Source of the DNA: Sphingomonas taxi
GTDB lineage: Bacteria > Pseudomonadota > Alphaproteobacteria > Sphingomonadales > Sphingomonadaceae
Length of the DNA: 64,000 nucleotides
Direction: 5' to 3'
Assembly (NCBI GenBank): GCA_003243195.1
Contig: QFQI01000001.1
Coordinates: 124,001 to 188,000 of the forward strand
Shown here: in pieces, positions 34,781 through 43,298 of the stretch
How positions within the stretch are numbered: the first letter of the stretch is position 1
Layout: the number at the start of each line of letters is the position of its first letter
Position numbers and translations under genes: made by a program
The notes under the pieces: model-generated
Database searches by the model: none
The model's input: the letters and a program-made list of their open reading frames with translations, nothing else
What the model was told of the DNA's origin: nothing

Positions 34781-37030
34781 TCAGAAGCGGTTGTCGCGCG
34801 GGAAGCCGTTGGGCGGCATCCGCCCCGCCGCGCCGCGCGCGGTGCGCCATTGCGACAGGTCGCTTTCGGTACGTGTCCGCCCGGTGCCGCCGCCCATCGC
34901 CCAGCTCAGTCCATCCGCGAAGACCAGGGTGCGGACATCCGCCAGGCCGCCGTCGCGATAGCGTTGCAACTGCACGCCCTGCCCGCGCGTCATCTCCGGC
35001 AGGTCGGCGATCGGGAACAGCGCCAGCTTGCGATTGTCGCCGATCACCGCGACGAAATCGTCCGCCGGCGCGACCGGATAGACCACCGCCAGCTTCGCGC
35101 CGGCGCGCGGCGTGACCACCGTCTTGCCCTTGCGCGTCTCCGCGATGACCTCGGCGGTGGGCACGATGAAGCCGCGTCCGTCGCTGGCGGCGACCAGCAG
35201 CCGCGTCGCGCGCGCCGCGCTCAGCAGCGCGACGATCGGCACGCCGCCATCGAGGTCGATCGACGCGCGCACCGGCTCGCCGAACCCGCGCCCGCCCGGC
35301 AGCTTGTCCGCCGCCAGCGTGAAGAAGCGTCCGTTGCCCGCCGCCAGCAGCAGCTTGTCCGTCGTCTGCGCGTGGAAGGCAAAGGCGGGGCCGTCGCCTT
35401 CCTTGAACTTCAGCGTCTCCGGCGCGGACAGGTCGACATGCCCCTTCATCGCGCGGATCCAGCCGCGCGCCGACAGGATCACCGAGATCGGCTCACGCTC
35501 GATCATCGCCTCCAGCGGGATGTCGCGCGCGGCGGCCTGTTCCTCGATGCGGGTGCGGCGCGCGCCCAGCTTCGTCTCCGCGCCGTAGCGGTCGCGCACC
35601 TTGCGGAAATCGGCCTTCAGCCGCTTCTTCTGCAACCGTTCGTCCGCCAGCAGCGCGGCAAGCGTCGCCTGCTCCTTTTCCAGCGCCTCGCGCTCGCGGC
35701 GCAGCTCCATCTCTTCCAGCCGGCGCAACGAGCGCAGCCGCATGTTGAGGATCGCTTCCGCCTGCCGGTCGGTCAGCGCGAATTCGGCGATCATCACCGG
35801 CTTGGGCTCATCCTCGGTGCGGATGATCTCGATCACGCGGTCGAGATTGAGGTATGCGACGATATAGCCGCCGACCAGCTCCAGCCGGTCGGCGATCTTG
35901 CCCAGCCGATGCCCGGTACGCCGGCGCAGCACCACGAACTGATGCTCGACCCACGCCGCCAGCGCCTCGCGCAGCGACATGACGCGCGGTGTGCGGTCCT
36001 TGTCGAGCACGTTCAGGTTGAGTGGGACGCGCGTTTCCAGATCGGAAAGGCGGAACAGCCCGTCCATCAGCACCTGCGGATCGACGGTGCGGCTGCGCGG
36101 TTCGATGACGATGCGGATCTCGGCGTCCGATTCGTCGCGCACGTCGGCGAAGATCGGCAGCTTGCGATCCTCGATCAGCGCGGCGAGCTGTTCGATCAGC
36201 TTGCCCTTCTGCACGCCGTACGGGATCGCCGAGACGATCAGGTGCCAGCCCCCGCCCTTCTCCGCAACCTTCTCGATCGCCGCGCGGACGCGGAACGCGC
36301 CACGCCCGGTGCGATACGCTTCCGCGATGATCGCCGGCGCATCGACCAGAAGCCCGCCGGTCGGGAAGTCCGGCCCCTTCACATGTTCCAGGATCGCGGC
36401 ATCGTCGGCATCGGGCCGGTCGACCAGCAGGATCGCGGCATCCATCAGCTCGGCGGCATTGTGCGGCGGCACGCTGGTCGCCATGCCGACCGCGATGCCG
36501 GACGCGCCATTGGCCAGCAGGTTCGGAAAGGCGCCGGGGAACAGCTCCGGTTCCTGTTCCTCGCCATTGTAGGTCGGGCGGAACTCGGTCGCATCCTCGT
36601 CCAGCCCGTCCATCAGGTCGATGGCGACCTGCGTCAGCCGCGCCTCGGTATAGCGGTAGGCCGCGGCGTTATCGCCGTCGATGTTGCCGAAATTGCCCTG
36701 TCCGTCGACCAGCGGGTAGCGCAGCGCGAAATCCTGCGCGAGCCGTACCATCGCGTCATAGACCGACTGGTCGCCATGCGGATGGTATTTGCCGATCACG
36801 TCACCGACGACGCGCGCGCACTTCTTGTACCCCGCCGCCGGATCGAGCTTCAGCAGCCGCATCGCCCACAGGAGACGCCGGTGCACCGGCTTCAGCCCGT
36901 CGCGCACGTCGGGCAGCGAGCGTGCGGTGATCGTCGACAGCGCATAGACGAGATACCGCTCGCTCAACGCACTGTCGAACGGGGCGTCCAATATGCCGAT
37001 CGGGGGGTTGTCGGAAAGGTCGCTGGCCAT
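34781..37030 (-). CDS. parC: DNA topoisomerase IV subunit A
   Basis: ParC is the DNA-cleaving subunit of topoisomerase IV, which separates daughter chromosomes. The 749-residue protein has RDGLKPVHRRLLWAM, the cleavage Tyr in AAAYRYTEARLTQ and the helix region VIGKYHPHGDQSVYDAMVRL. The C-terminal beta-pinwheel begins near residue 500. In the quinolone-resistance region the positions matching E. coli Ser80 and Glu84 are Gln and Asp. I call it ParC rather than GyrA from the length, the short C-terminal domain and the absence of the GyrA box QRRGGKG. Confidence 0.94.
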   Translation of the reverse strand: MASDLSDNPPIGILDAPFDSALSERYLVYALSTITARSLPDVRDGLKPVHRRLLWAMRLLKLDPAAGYKKCARVVGDVIGKYHPHGDQSVYDAMVRLAQDFALRYPLVDGQGNFGNIDGDNAAAYRYTEARLTQVAIDLMDGLDEDATEFRPTYNGEEQEPELFPGAFPNLLANGASGIAVGMATSVPPHNAAELMDAAILLVDRPDADDAAILEHVKGPDFPTGGLLVDAPAIIAEAYRTGRGAFRVRAAIEKVAEKGGGWHLIVSAIPYGVQKGKLIEQLAALIEDRKLPIFADVRDESDAEIRIVIEPRSRTVDPQVLMDGLFRLSDLETRVPLNLNVLDKDRTPRVMSLREALAAWVEHQFVVLRRRTGHRLGKIADRLELVGGYIVAYLNLDRVIEIIRTEDEPKPVMIAEFALTDRQAEAILNMRLRSLRRLEEMELRREREALEKEQATLAALLADERLQKKRLKADFRKVRDRYGAETKLGARRTRIEEQAAARDIPLEAMIEREPISVILSARGWIRAMKGHVDLSAPETLKFKEGDGPAFAFHAQTTDKLLLAAGNGRFFTLAADKLPGGRGFGEPVRASIDLDGGVPIVALLSAARATRLLVAASDGRGFIVPTAEVIAETRKGKTVVTPRAGAKLAVVYPVAPADDFVAVIGDNRKLALFPIADLPEMTRGQGVQLQRYRDGGLADVRTLVFADGLSWAMGGGTGRTRTESDLSQWRTARGAAGRMPPNGFPRDNRF

Positions 37031-37112
37031 GAAGGGTGGCGATTAACAGGCGGGAGCCTCCGCGTTAAGAGGCTGGCGGCCGACAATCGTGACCACCCGG
37101 ACCGGAGCGCGC

Positions 37113-38303
37113 ATGCCACGCCATGGATTGATCGACGGCCTGCGCGGCTTCTTCCTGGTGTTCATGCTGGTCAACCACCTGGTGTTCCAGGGCGATTACT
37201 GGATGCTGCGCGTCAACCACAACCAGCTGGCGTTCGTGGAGGATGCGCAGGGGTTCGTGTTCCTGTCGGGGCTGATGATCGGGCTGGTCTACGGGCGCAA
37301 GATGCTGACGCTCGGCTATCGCGAAGGGCGGCGGCAGGTGTGGTCGCGCGCGTTCCAGCTCTATCGCTACGCGATGGGGATCGTGCTGGTGGTGCTGGTG
37401 GCGCGCGCGTTGCTGCCCGATGCCGCGCGGCTGTGGGGCAACTGGCTGGGCGGCACCAGCCTGGCCGATCCGCTGCGCCTCGCCGCGATCGCGACGTTCC
37501 TGTTCCAGCCGACCGTGATGGATATCCTGCCGCAATATGTCATCTACATGCTGGTCGCGCCGCCGGTGCTGCGGCTGTGCCTGGACGGACGCGTGCTGCC
37601 GGTCGCGACCGCGTCCGGCCTGTTGTGGATGGCGGGACAGCTCGGCTTGCAGCATGTCGTCACCGATCCGCTCGGGCGTCTCGTCACCGGCCATGACGGA
37701 CAGGGCGTTCGCGCCAGCTTCAACCTGCTCGGCTGGCAGATGGTGTTCTTCTCCGGGATGATCGCGGGTGCGCTGACCGCCTCCGGGCGCTGCGACTGGC
37801 GGCAAATCTTCCGCGCCGATGCCGCGTGGGTGGGCGGCGTCGCGCTGGCGGTGTGCCTGTTCTTCGCGCCGCTGCGGCTGTTCAGCGCCTATGGCATGTT
37901 GCCGCAGGTCATCATCGAGCGCATCGACACGCTGGGCGTGCGCGGCGATTTCGGCCCGATCTATCTCGTCAACTTCGCTGCCGCCGTCACCGGGCTGACA
38001 TGGCTGCTGATCGCCGGGCCGGCACATCACCGGCCGGCGGTGCGGCGCGCCGCCGGAGTGGCGCGCGGGCTGTTTTCGCTGGCGTATCTGCGGCTGCTGG
38101 GGCGGCACTCGCTGCACGTCTATGTCTGGCACGTCGCGATCGTCTATGCGGTCTATTACGTCGACCAGGCGCACGGCCCCTATCCGGAATGGGCGAAGAC
38201 CGCGGTCGCGCTGGGTGGCATCGCGATGCTGTCGCTGCCCGCCCTGTGGCGGGAGCGCAGAGCGATCATGGAGCGACGGCGCGCCGCGGAGTCGTCGTCG
38301 TGA
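37113..38303 (+). CDS. OpgC-like membrane protein
   Basis: A 396-residue protein with about ten membrane helices, beginning LIDGLRGFFLVFMLVNHLVF, the signature of the OpgC/acyltransferase-3-like family. OpgC succinylates osmoregulated periplasmic glucans, but members without that role exist. The DGLRG motif is retained, and the C-terminal LLGRHSLHVYVWHVAIVYAV is typical. ATG 37113 has GGAG 5 bases upstream; the GTG at 37089 lacks such a site. The stop overlaps the GTG of an esterase gene. Confidence 0.85.
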   Translation: MPRHGLIDGLRGFFLVFMLVNHLVFQGDYWMLRVNHNQLAFVEDAQGFVFLSGLMIGLVYGRKMLTLGYREGRRQVWSRAFQLYRYAMGIVLVVLVARALLPDAARLWGNWLGGTSLADPLRLAAIATFLFQPTVMDILPQYVIYMLVAPPVLRLCLDGRVLPVATASGLLWMAGQLGLQHVVTDPLGRLVTGHDGQGVRASFNLLGWQMVFFSGMIAGALTASGRCDWRQIFRADAAWVGGVALAVCLFFAPLRLFSAYGMLPQVIIERIDTLGVRGDFGPIYLVNFAAAVTGLTWLLIAGPAHHRPAVRRAAGVARGLFSLAYLRLLGRHSLHVYVWHVAIVYAVYYVDQAHGPYPEWAKTAVALGGIAMLSLPALWRERRAIMERRRAAESSS

Positions 38304-39190
38304 AGCATGCCGTCACCCTTGCCGCCGCGCTGTTCGCCACGGCATGTACGCGGCCCGCCATGACACCTGCGTTGCTCACCTGGGCCGATCTGGCCAGCCG
38401 CCCGCGCCCGGAACCGGACGCCACCGTCAGCTATGGCGCGGACCAGATGCAGAAGGTCGACGTGTGGCTCCCCGCCGGCGCGGGGCCGCATCGCACCGTG
38501 GTGATGGTGCATGGCGGCTGCTGGCAGACCGCGATCGCGGACCGGCGGCTGATGGACTGGATCGCCGACGACCTGCGCCGCGCCGGCTATGCGGTGTGGA
38601 ACATCGACTATCGCGGCGTCGACCGCACCGGCGGCGGCTATCCCGGCACCTTCGCCGACGCGGCGGCGGCCACCGATCTGCTGCGCGCGCACGCCACCCG
38701 CTTCGGCCTCGACCTGCGCCGGATCGTGGCGGTGGGTCATTCGGCGGGCGGACATCTGGCGCTGTGGCTGGCGGGACGGCACCGCCTGCCCGCGACCAGC
38801 CCGCTCGCCGCGCGCGATCCGCTGCGACTCGCGCATGTCGTGAGCCTCGGCGGGCTGCCCGACCTGGAGGATACCGCCGCCAGCCCCGACAACGGCTGCG
38901 GCACCGCGGTGGTCGCGCGGCTGGTCGGCACCGGACGCGCCGACCCTTATACCGACACGTCGGTGCCACGCCTGCTCCCGCTCGGCGTGGCGCAGGATCT
39001 GGTCAACGGCCGTGCCGACCGCATCATCCCGCTGCGCATGGGTGTGGAGTACGTCGCGAAGGCGCGCGCGGCGGGCGACCGTGCGGTACTGCACGAGCTG
39101 CCCGACACCGGCCATGTCGAGCTGGTGACGCCGGGTACGGCGGCATGGGCGGCGACGAAGCGGCTGATCGCGGCGGCGTTCGCGGGGTGA
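38300..39190 (+). CDS. Alpha/beta-hydrolase lipoprotein (esterase)
   Basis: A 296-residue alpha/beta-hydrolase. The N-terminus ALFATAC gives a probable lipobox with Cys16. The oxyanion segment is VMVHGGCWQTA, the nucleophile elbow is VGHSAGGHLALWLA, and a His in DTGHVELVTPG probably completes the triad, as in the BD-FAE/arylesterase-like group. It is translationally coupled to the OpgC-like gene, so it may act on an acylated periplasmic glycan; that is inference from position only. Confidence 0.83.
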   Translation: MKHAVTLAAALFATACTRPAMTPALLTWADLASRPRPEPDATVSYGADQMQKVDVWLPAGAGPHRTVVMVHGGCWQTAIADRRLMDWIADDLRRAGYAVWNIDYRGVDRTGGGYPGTFADAAAATDLLRAHATRFGLDLRRIVAVGHSAGGHLALWLAGRHRLPATSPLAARDPLRLAHVVSLGGLPDLEDTAASPDNGCGTAVVARLVGTGRADPYTDTSVPRLLPLGVAQDLVNGRADRIIPLRMGVEYVAKARAAGDRAVLHELPDTGHVELVTPGTAAWAATKRLIAAAFAG

Positions 39191-39276
39191 TTCCATTACA
39201 GGAAGGCCGCACACGGACACGCGTTGACACATGACGCCCGGCATCCGCATCCTCCACCCGATTGATGGAGAAACAG

Positions 39277-40098
39277 ATGCGTCACATGACATGCGCCCTC
39301 GCGCTCGCGCTGCTCGCCGGGTGCGGCAAGGCGCCGGACGACAGCGCGGAGGCCCTGAATGTCAACGTGACCGCCGCGCCGGGCGTCGCCTTCGCCTACC
39401 GCTATCTCTACACGATACCGCCAGCCAACATCGCACGGGTGCAGGAGGCGCATGCGCAGGCGTGCGAACGGCTGGGCATCGCGCGATGCCGCATCGTCGG
39501 CATGACCTACAACGTCCGCGCGTCCGACGAAGTGGACGGATCGCTGTCGGTCAAGCTGGAGCCTTCGCTCGCCCGCGCCTTCGGGCGGCAAGGCACGCAA
39601 GCGGCGGAAGCAGCGGAGGGCATGCTGTCCAGCGCCGCCATCGAGGGCGTCGACGTGGGCAGCGACATCGCCGCCGCCGAGGCCGGCCAATCGGCCTTGT
39701 CGGCGGACCGCGCGCGGCTGGACCGGGGCATCGCCGCCAGCACGTCGGCCAGGGAGCGCGCGGAACTCGCCCGGCAGCGCGAAACGCTCGACGCGCAATC
39801 ACGCGACGTGGCCGCGGCGACGCGGTCGCAGCGCGCGCGGCTTGCCTCCACCCCGGTGTCATTCCGGTATGAATCGGGCGTGGCGATCCGCAGCCTTCAC
39901 GCCGGCTCACCGTTGATCCGCGCCGCCGACACCGCGCTCGCCTCCCTGCAGGCGACCCTGTCGTTCGTGCTCCAGACGCTCGCGGTGCTGCTCGGCCCGG
40001 CGCTGGCGGCGGCACTCCTCTGGCTGGTGTGGCGCGCAGGCGGGCGGCGGGTGTGGCAGGGGCTGCGCGGCCCCCGGCAGGAGGCCGGCCCGGCCTGA
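39277..40098 (+). CDS. DUF4349-like lipoprotein
   Basis: A 273-residue lipoprotein (lipobox LLAGC, Cys16) with a middle coiled-coil-like part rich in Ala, Arg and Gln (about residues 120-200) and a C-terminal membrane helix (TLAVLLGPALAAALLWLVW). This layout matches DUF4349. The function is unknown. ATG 39277 is preceded by GGAG at 39267-39270, which decides the start over ATG 39265. Confidence 0.75.
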   Translation: MRHMTCALALALLAGCGKAPDDSAEALNVNVTAAPGVAFAYRYLYTIPPANIARVQEAHAQACERLGIARCRIVGMTYNVRASDEVDGSLSVKLEPSLARAFGRQGTQAAEAAEGMLSSAAIEGVDVGSDIAAAEAGQSALSADRARLDRGIAASTSARERAELARQRETLDAQSRDVAAATRSQRARLASTPVSFRYESGVAIRSLHAGSPLIRAADTALASLQATLSFVLQTLAVLLGPALAAALLWLVWRAGGRRVWQGLRGPRQEAGPA

Positions 40099-40140
40099 TT
40101 TGCAGCCACCGCCCCCTTCCCCTATAGCCACGACGATTCC

Positions 40141-40185
40141 CGCCCCGGCCGTTCGCAAACCCGCGCCGCCGGGGCGCTGCTTTTT
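40141..40185 (+). terminator. Hairpin with T-run just before purC
   Basis: CGCCCCGG (40141-40148) can pair with CCGGGGCG (40169-40176), followed by CTGCTTTTT. A smaller alternative is GCGCC/GGCGC at 40163-40177. The T-run ends 12 bases before the purC ATG, so it either ends transcripts from the lipoprotein gene or acts as an attenuator in the purC leader. Confidence 0.5.
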
Positions 40186-40196
40186 CGAGGGTGAGC

Positions 40197-40976
40197 ATGG
40201 CACGCAGGCGGCAGATCTACGAGGGCAAGGCGAAGATCCTCTACGAGGGTCCGGAGCCGGGCACGCTGATCCAGTATTTCAAGGACGACGCCACCGCCTT
40301 CAACGCCCAGAAGAAGGGCACGATCAACGGCAAGGGCGTGCTCAACAACCGCATCTCCGAGCATATCTTCACGCTGCTCGACCATATCGGCGTCCCGACG
40401 CACTTCATCCGCCGCCTGAACATGCGCGAGCAACTGATCCGCCAGGTCGAGATCGTGCCGATCGAGGTCGTCGTGCGCAACGTCGCCGCCGGCTCGCTGT
40501 CGAAGCGGCTGGGGATCGAGGAGGGCGTGAAGCTGCCGCGCACGATCCTCGAATATTACTACAAGGACGATGCGCTCGGCGATCCGATGATCTCCGACGA
40601 ACATATCGCCGCCTTCGGCTGGGCCAGCCAGGAGGAGATGCACGACATCGCCGACCTGGCGATCCGCGTGAACGATTTCCTGTCGGGCCTGTTCGCGGGC
40701 GTCGGGATCCGGCTGGTCGACTTCAAGCTGGAATTCGGCCGCATCTGGGACAATGACTACGGGCGCATCATCCTGGCGGATGAGATCAGCCCGGACGGCT
40801 GCCGGCTGTGGGACATGGAATCGAACGAGAAGCTCGACAAGGATCGCTTCCGCCGCGACCTGGGCGGCGAGGTCGAGGCGTATCAGGAGGTCGCGCGCCG
40901 GCTCGGCCTGCTGCCCGAGGGCGGCGACACCGCGGTGCTCGACCTTGACGAGCATCGCAAGAACCGCGGCAAGTGA
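40197..40976 (+). CDS. purC: SAICAR synthetase
   Basis: PurC joins aspartate to CAIR in purine synthesis. The 259-residue protein starts MARRRQIYEGKAKILYEG and has KGTINGKGVLNNRISEHIF, PIEVVVRNVAAGSLSKRLG and KLEFGRIWDNDYGRIILADE, the family sequences. ATG 40197 is chosen with GAGGG upstream; a GTG at 40191 adds two residues. purS and purQ follow. Confidence 0.96.
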   Translation: MARRRQIYEGKAKILYEGPEPGTLIQYFKDDATAFNAQKKGTINGKGVLNNRISEHIFTLLDHIGVPTHFIRRLNMREQLIRQVEIVPIEVVVRNVAAGSLSKRLGIEEGVKLPRTILEYYYKDDALGDPMISDEHIAAFGWASQEEMHDIADLAIRVNDFLSGLFAGVGIRLVDFKLEFGRIWDNDYGRIILADEISPDGCRLWDMESNEKLDKDRFRRDLGGEVEAYQEVARRLGLLPEGGDTAVLDLDEHRKNRGK

Positions 40977-41025
40977 CCCGCCGCGCGCTTGCCCCGGCGC
41001 GCATGTCGGGGCATAGCGCGCGACC

Positions 41026-41256
41026 ATGAAACTGCGCATCCATGTGACGCTGAAGCCCGGCGTGCTCGACCCCCAGGGCAAGGCGATCGAACATGCCCTG
41101 GCGGGGCTCGGCTTCTCCGGCGTGGCGGGCGCGCGGGTCGGCAAGCTGATCGAACTGGACGTGGCCGACGACACCGCCGACGCGGATGTCGATGCGATGT
41201 GCCGGCAATTGCTCGCCAACACCGTGATCGAGAATTACCGGATCGAGCGCGCGTGA
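41026..41256 (+). CDS. purS: Phosphoribosylformylglycinamidine synthase subunit PurS
   Basis: PurS is the small bridging subunit of the three-part FGAM synthase (PurS, PurQ, PurL). The 76-residue protein reads MKLRIHVTLKPGVLDPQGKA and ends in VIENYRIERA, both typical. Its stop overlaps the purQ GTG. purL is not in the window. Confidence 0.95.
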   Translation: MKLRIHVTLKPGVLDPQGKAIEHALAGLGFSGVAGARVGKLIELDVADDTADADVDAMCRQLLANTVIENYRIERA

Positions 41257-41921
41257 AGACCGCGGTCATCGTCTTCCCCGGCTCCAATTGCGACCGCGAT
41301 ATCGCGGTGGCGCTGGAGCAGGTGACCGGCACCGCCCCGCAGATGGTGTGGCACCGCGACACCGCGCTGCCGGACGGCGTCGGGCTGGTGGCGGTGCCGG
41401 GCGGCTTCTCCTATGGCGATTACCTGCGCTCCGGCGCGCTCGCCGCGCGTTCGCCGATCATGCGCGCGGTCGCCGAACAGGCGGCGCGCGGGCTGAAGGT
41501 GCTGGGCGTGTGCAACGGCTTCCAGGTGCTGACCGAGGCCGGGCTGCTGCCGGGTGCGCTGATGCGCAATGCCGGGCTGAACTTCGTCTGCCGCGACGTG
41601 GCGTTGACGGTGGAGAATGCCGCCACATGCTTCACGCGCGGCTATGCGGCGGGCGAGCGCGTCCGGTTCCCGGTGGCGCATCATGACGGCAATTACGTCG
41701 CCGATGCCGACACGCTCGACCGGCTGGAAGGTGAGGGCCAGGTCGCCTTCCGCTATGCCGAGCCGGTCAACGGCAGTGCGCGCGACATCGCCGGCATCGT
41801 CAGCGCCGACGGCAACGTGCTGGGCATGATGCCGCACCCGGAACGCCGTATCGAGGCCGCGCACGGCGGGGATGACGGCCGACGGATGTTCGAGGGGCTG
41901 CTGGATATGGTGGCGGCGTGA
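41253..41921 (+). CDS. purQ: Phosphoribosylformylglycinamidine synthase subunit PurQ
   Basis: PurQ is the glutaminase subunit that supplies ammonia for FGAM formation. The 222-residue protein has the opening VIVFPGSNCDRD, the nucleophile Cys in VLGVCNGFQVLTEAGLLPGA and the His-Glu of MMPHPERRIE. The GTG start overlaps the purS stop (GTGA). A GFA-family gene overlaps its stop in turn. Confidence 0.96.
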   Translation: MKTAVIVFPGSNCDRDIAVALEQVTGTAPQMVWHRDTALPDGVGLVAVPGGFSYGDYLRSGALAARSPIMRAVAEQAARGLKVLGVCNGFQVLTEAGLLPGALMRNAGLNFVCRDVALTVENAATCFTRGYAAGERVRFPVAHHDGNYVADADTLDRLEGEGQVAFRYAEPVNGSARDIAGIVSADGNVLGMMPHPERRIEAAHGGDDGRRMFEGLLDMVAA

Positions 41922-42358
41922 GCGCCCTGGCGCCGGTCACGGGCGGATGCCTGTGCCGCGCGGTTCGCTACACCTTGACCGAACGGCCTGTCGGCGCCCG
42001 GCAATGCTGGTGCCGCTTGTGCCAGTATCTGGCGGCCGGCAGCGCCACGACCAACATCATCGTGCCCCGCGCCGCCCTGTCGCTGGAGGGTGCGCTTGGC
42101 GATTATCGCTCGGTGGCCGATTCCGGCAATGTCATGCATCGCCACTTCTGCCCGACCTGCGGCACCCCGGTGGGCGGCTATGCCGAGGTCCGCGAGCATC
42201 TCTATGTGCTGCGCGTCGGCACGCTCGACGACCCGGACCTCTACCCGCCACAGGGCACGATCTGGACCGACGCCGCCCCCGCCTGGGCGATCATCGACCC
42301 CGACAGGCCGCGCCTGCCCGGTCAGCCCGCCGCTACACCCGCGCCCGGAACGGCGTGA
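41918..42358 (+). CDS. GFA family (CENP-V/GFA domain) protein
   Basis: A 146-residue protein with the zinc-binding pattern of the GFA family: GGCLCRAVRY, CWCRLCQYL and HFCPTCGTPV. Such proteins are often named glutathione-dependent formaldehyde-activating enzyme, but that activity is doubtful for most. The start overlaps the purQ stop. Its 3' end overlaps the convergent queuosine transporter gene by 26 bases. Confidence 0.88.
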   Translation: MSALAPVTGGCLCRAVRYTLTERPVGARQCWCRLCQYLAAGSATTNIIVPRAALSLEGALGDYRSVADSGNVMHRHFCPTCGTPVGGYAEVREHLYVLRVGTLDDPDLYPPQGTIWTDAAPAWAIIDPDRPRLPGQPAATPAPGTA

Positions 42359-43088
42359 AGTCCGTCCCCCGGTCGAACACGTCCAGTCCTTCGGCGCGCT
42401 TCAGTGCCCCGACCACCCAATAGGTCAGCGGTGTCAGCAGCACTTCCCAGCCGACCTTCAGCGCCCATTGCGTGAACAGCACGACGACGACCAGATGCGG
42501 CGTCCACCCCGACGCGCCCCAGAAGGCGAGCGGGTAGAAGATCAGGCTGTCCACCCCCTGCCCCGCGATCGTCGAGCCGATCGTGCGCATCCACAGGTGC
42601 CGCCCGTCGGTCAGCACCTTCATGCGCGCCAGGACGTACGAATTGACGAACTCGCCCGTCCAGAAGGCGCACATGCTGGCGAAGACGATGCGCGGCACCT
42701 GCCCGAACACGGTTTCGTACGCGGCCTGGTTGCGCCAGTCGGGCGCGGGTGGCAGCGCCACCACCACCCACGCCATGAACGCCATGAACAATGTCGCGGC
42801 GAAACCGACCCAGATGACGCGGCGCGCGCGGGCGTATCCGTACACTTCGGTCAGCACGTCCCCGATGATATAGCTGATCGGAAAGAACAGGATCCCGGCC
42901 CCGAAGGGCCATGTCCCGATGGCGGGCAGCGCGACCTGCGCCACCTTGCCCGCGCCCAGCACGTTCGACAGCAGCAGGATCGCCACGAACGCCGCCATCA
43001 CCAGGTCATAGTGCCGCAGCCGCCCACCATCGACGCGATCCGCCGACACCTTCGCTATCACCGCCGTGTGCCCCATGGCGACGATCAT
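42333..43088 (-). CDS. Queuosine precursor transporter (YhhQ family)
   Basis: A protein of about 251 residues with six predicted membrane helices. LLSNVLGAGKVAQVALPAI, ILFFPISYIIGDVLTEVYGY and FVNSYVLARMKV are typical of the YhhQ/VUT-1 family, which imports queuosine precursors such as preQ0. The start is uncertain: ATG 43088, 43097 and 43076 are possible. I prefer 43088, which has AAGGA 9 bases upstream. It is divergent from the tRNA-Arg gene. Confidence 0.88.
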   Translation of the reverse strand: MIVAMGHTAVIAKVSADRVDGGRLRHYDLVMAAFVAILLLSNVLGAGKVAQVALPAIGTWPFGAGILFFPISYIIGDVLTEVYGYARARRVIWVGFAATLFMAFMAWVVVALPPAPDWRNQAAYETVFGQVPRIVFASMCAFWTGEFVNSYVLARMKVLTDGRHLWMRTIGSTIAGQGVDSLIFYPLAFWGASGWTPHLVVVVLFTQWALKVGWEVLLTPLTYWVVGALKRAEGLDVFDRGTDFTPFRARV

Positions 43089-43134
43089 GCCCCCCATTCC
43101 TTCCACCCGCAATCCGCGCTACGCGGTGCGCCGG

Positions 43135-43211
43135 GCGCCCGTAGCTCAGTTGGATAGAGCAAGGAGCTTCTACCTCCTTGGTCGGGGGTTCGAATCCCTC
43201 CGGGCGCGCCA
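43135..43211 (+). tRNA. tRNA-Arg (anticodon UCU)
   Basis: The 77-base sequence folds into a full cloverleaf. The acceptor stem GCGCCCG/CGGGCGC is perfect. The D arm is GCTC...GAGC, the anticodon arm AGGAG-CTTCTAC-CTCCT places TCT at positions 34-36, and the T arm has TTCGAAT. CCA is encoded at 43209-43211. It reads AGA codons. It marks the edge between housekeeping genes and the accessory locus that starts 87 bases downstream. Confidence 0.97.
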
Positions 43212-43298
43212 TCACACACGGCCTCCTGCGCTTCGGCGCGCCCCGGTCCCGGGAAGCGCGCCGTCGCGAATCGGGGGATCCCGAACGCTCGCCGGATT

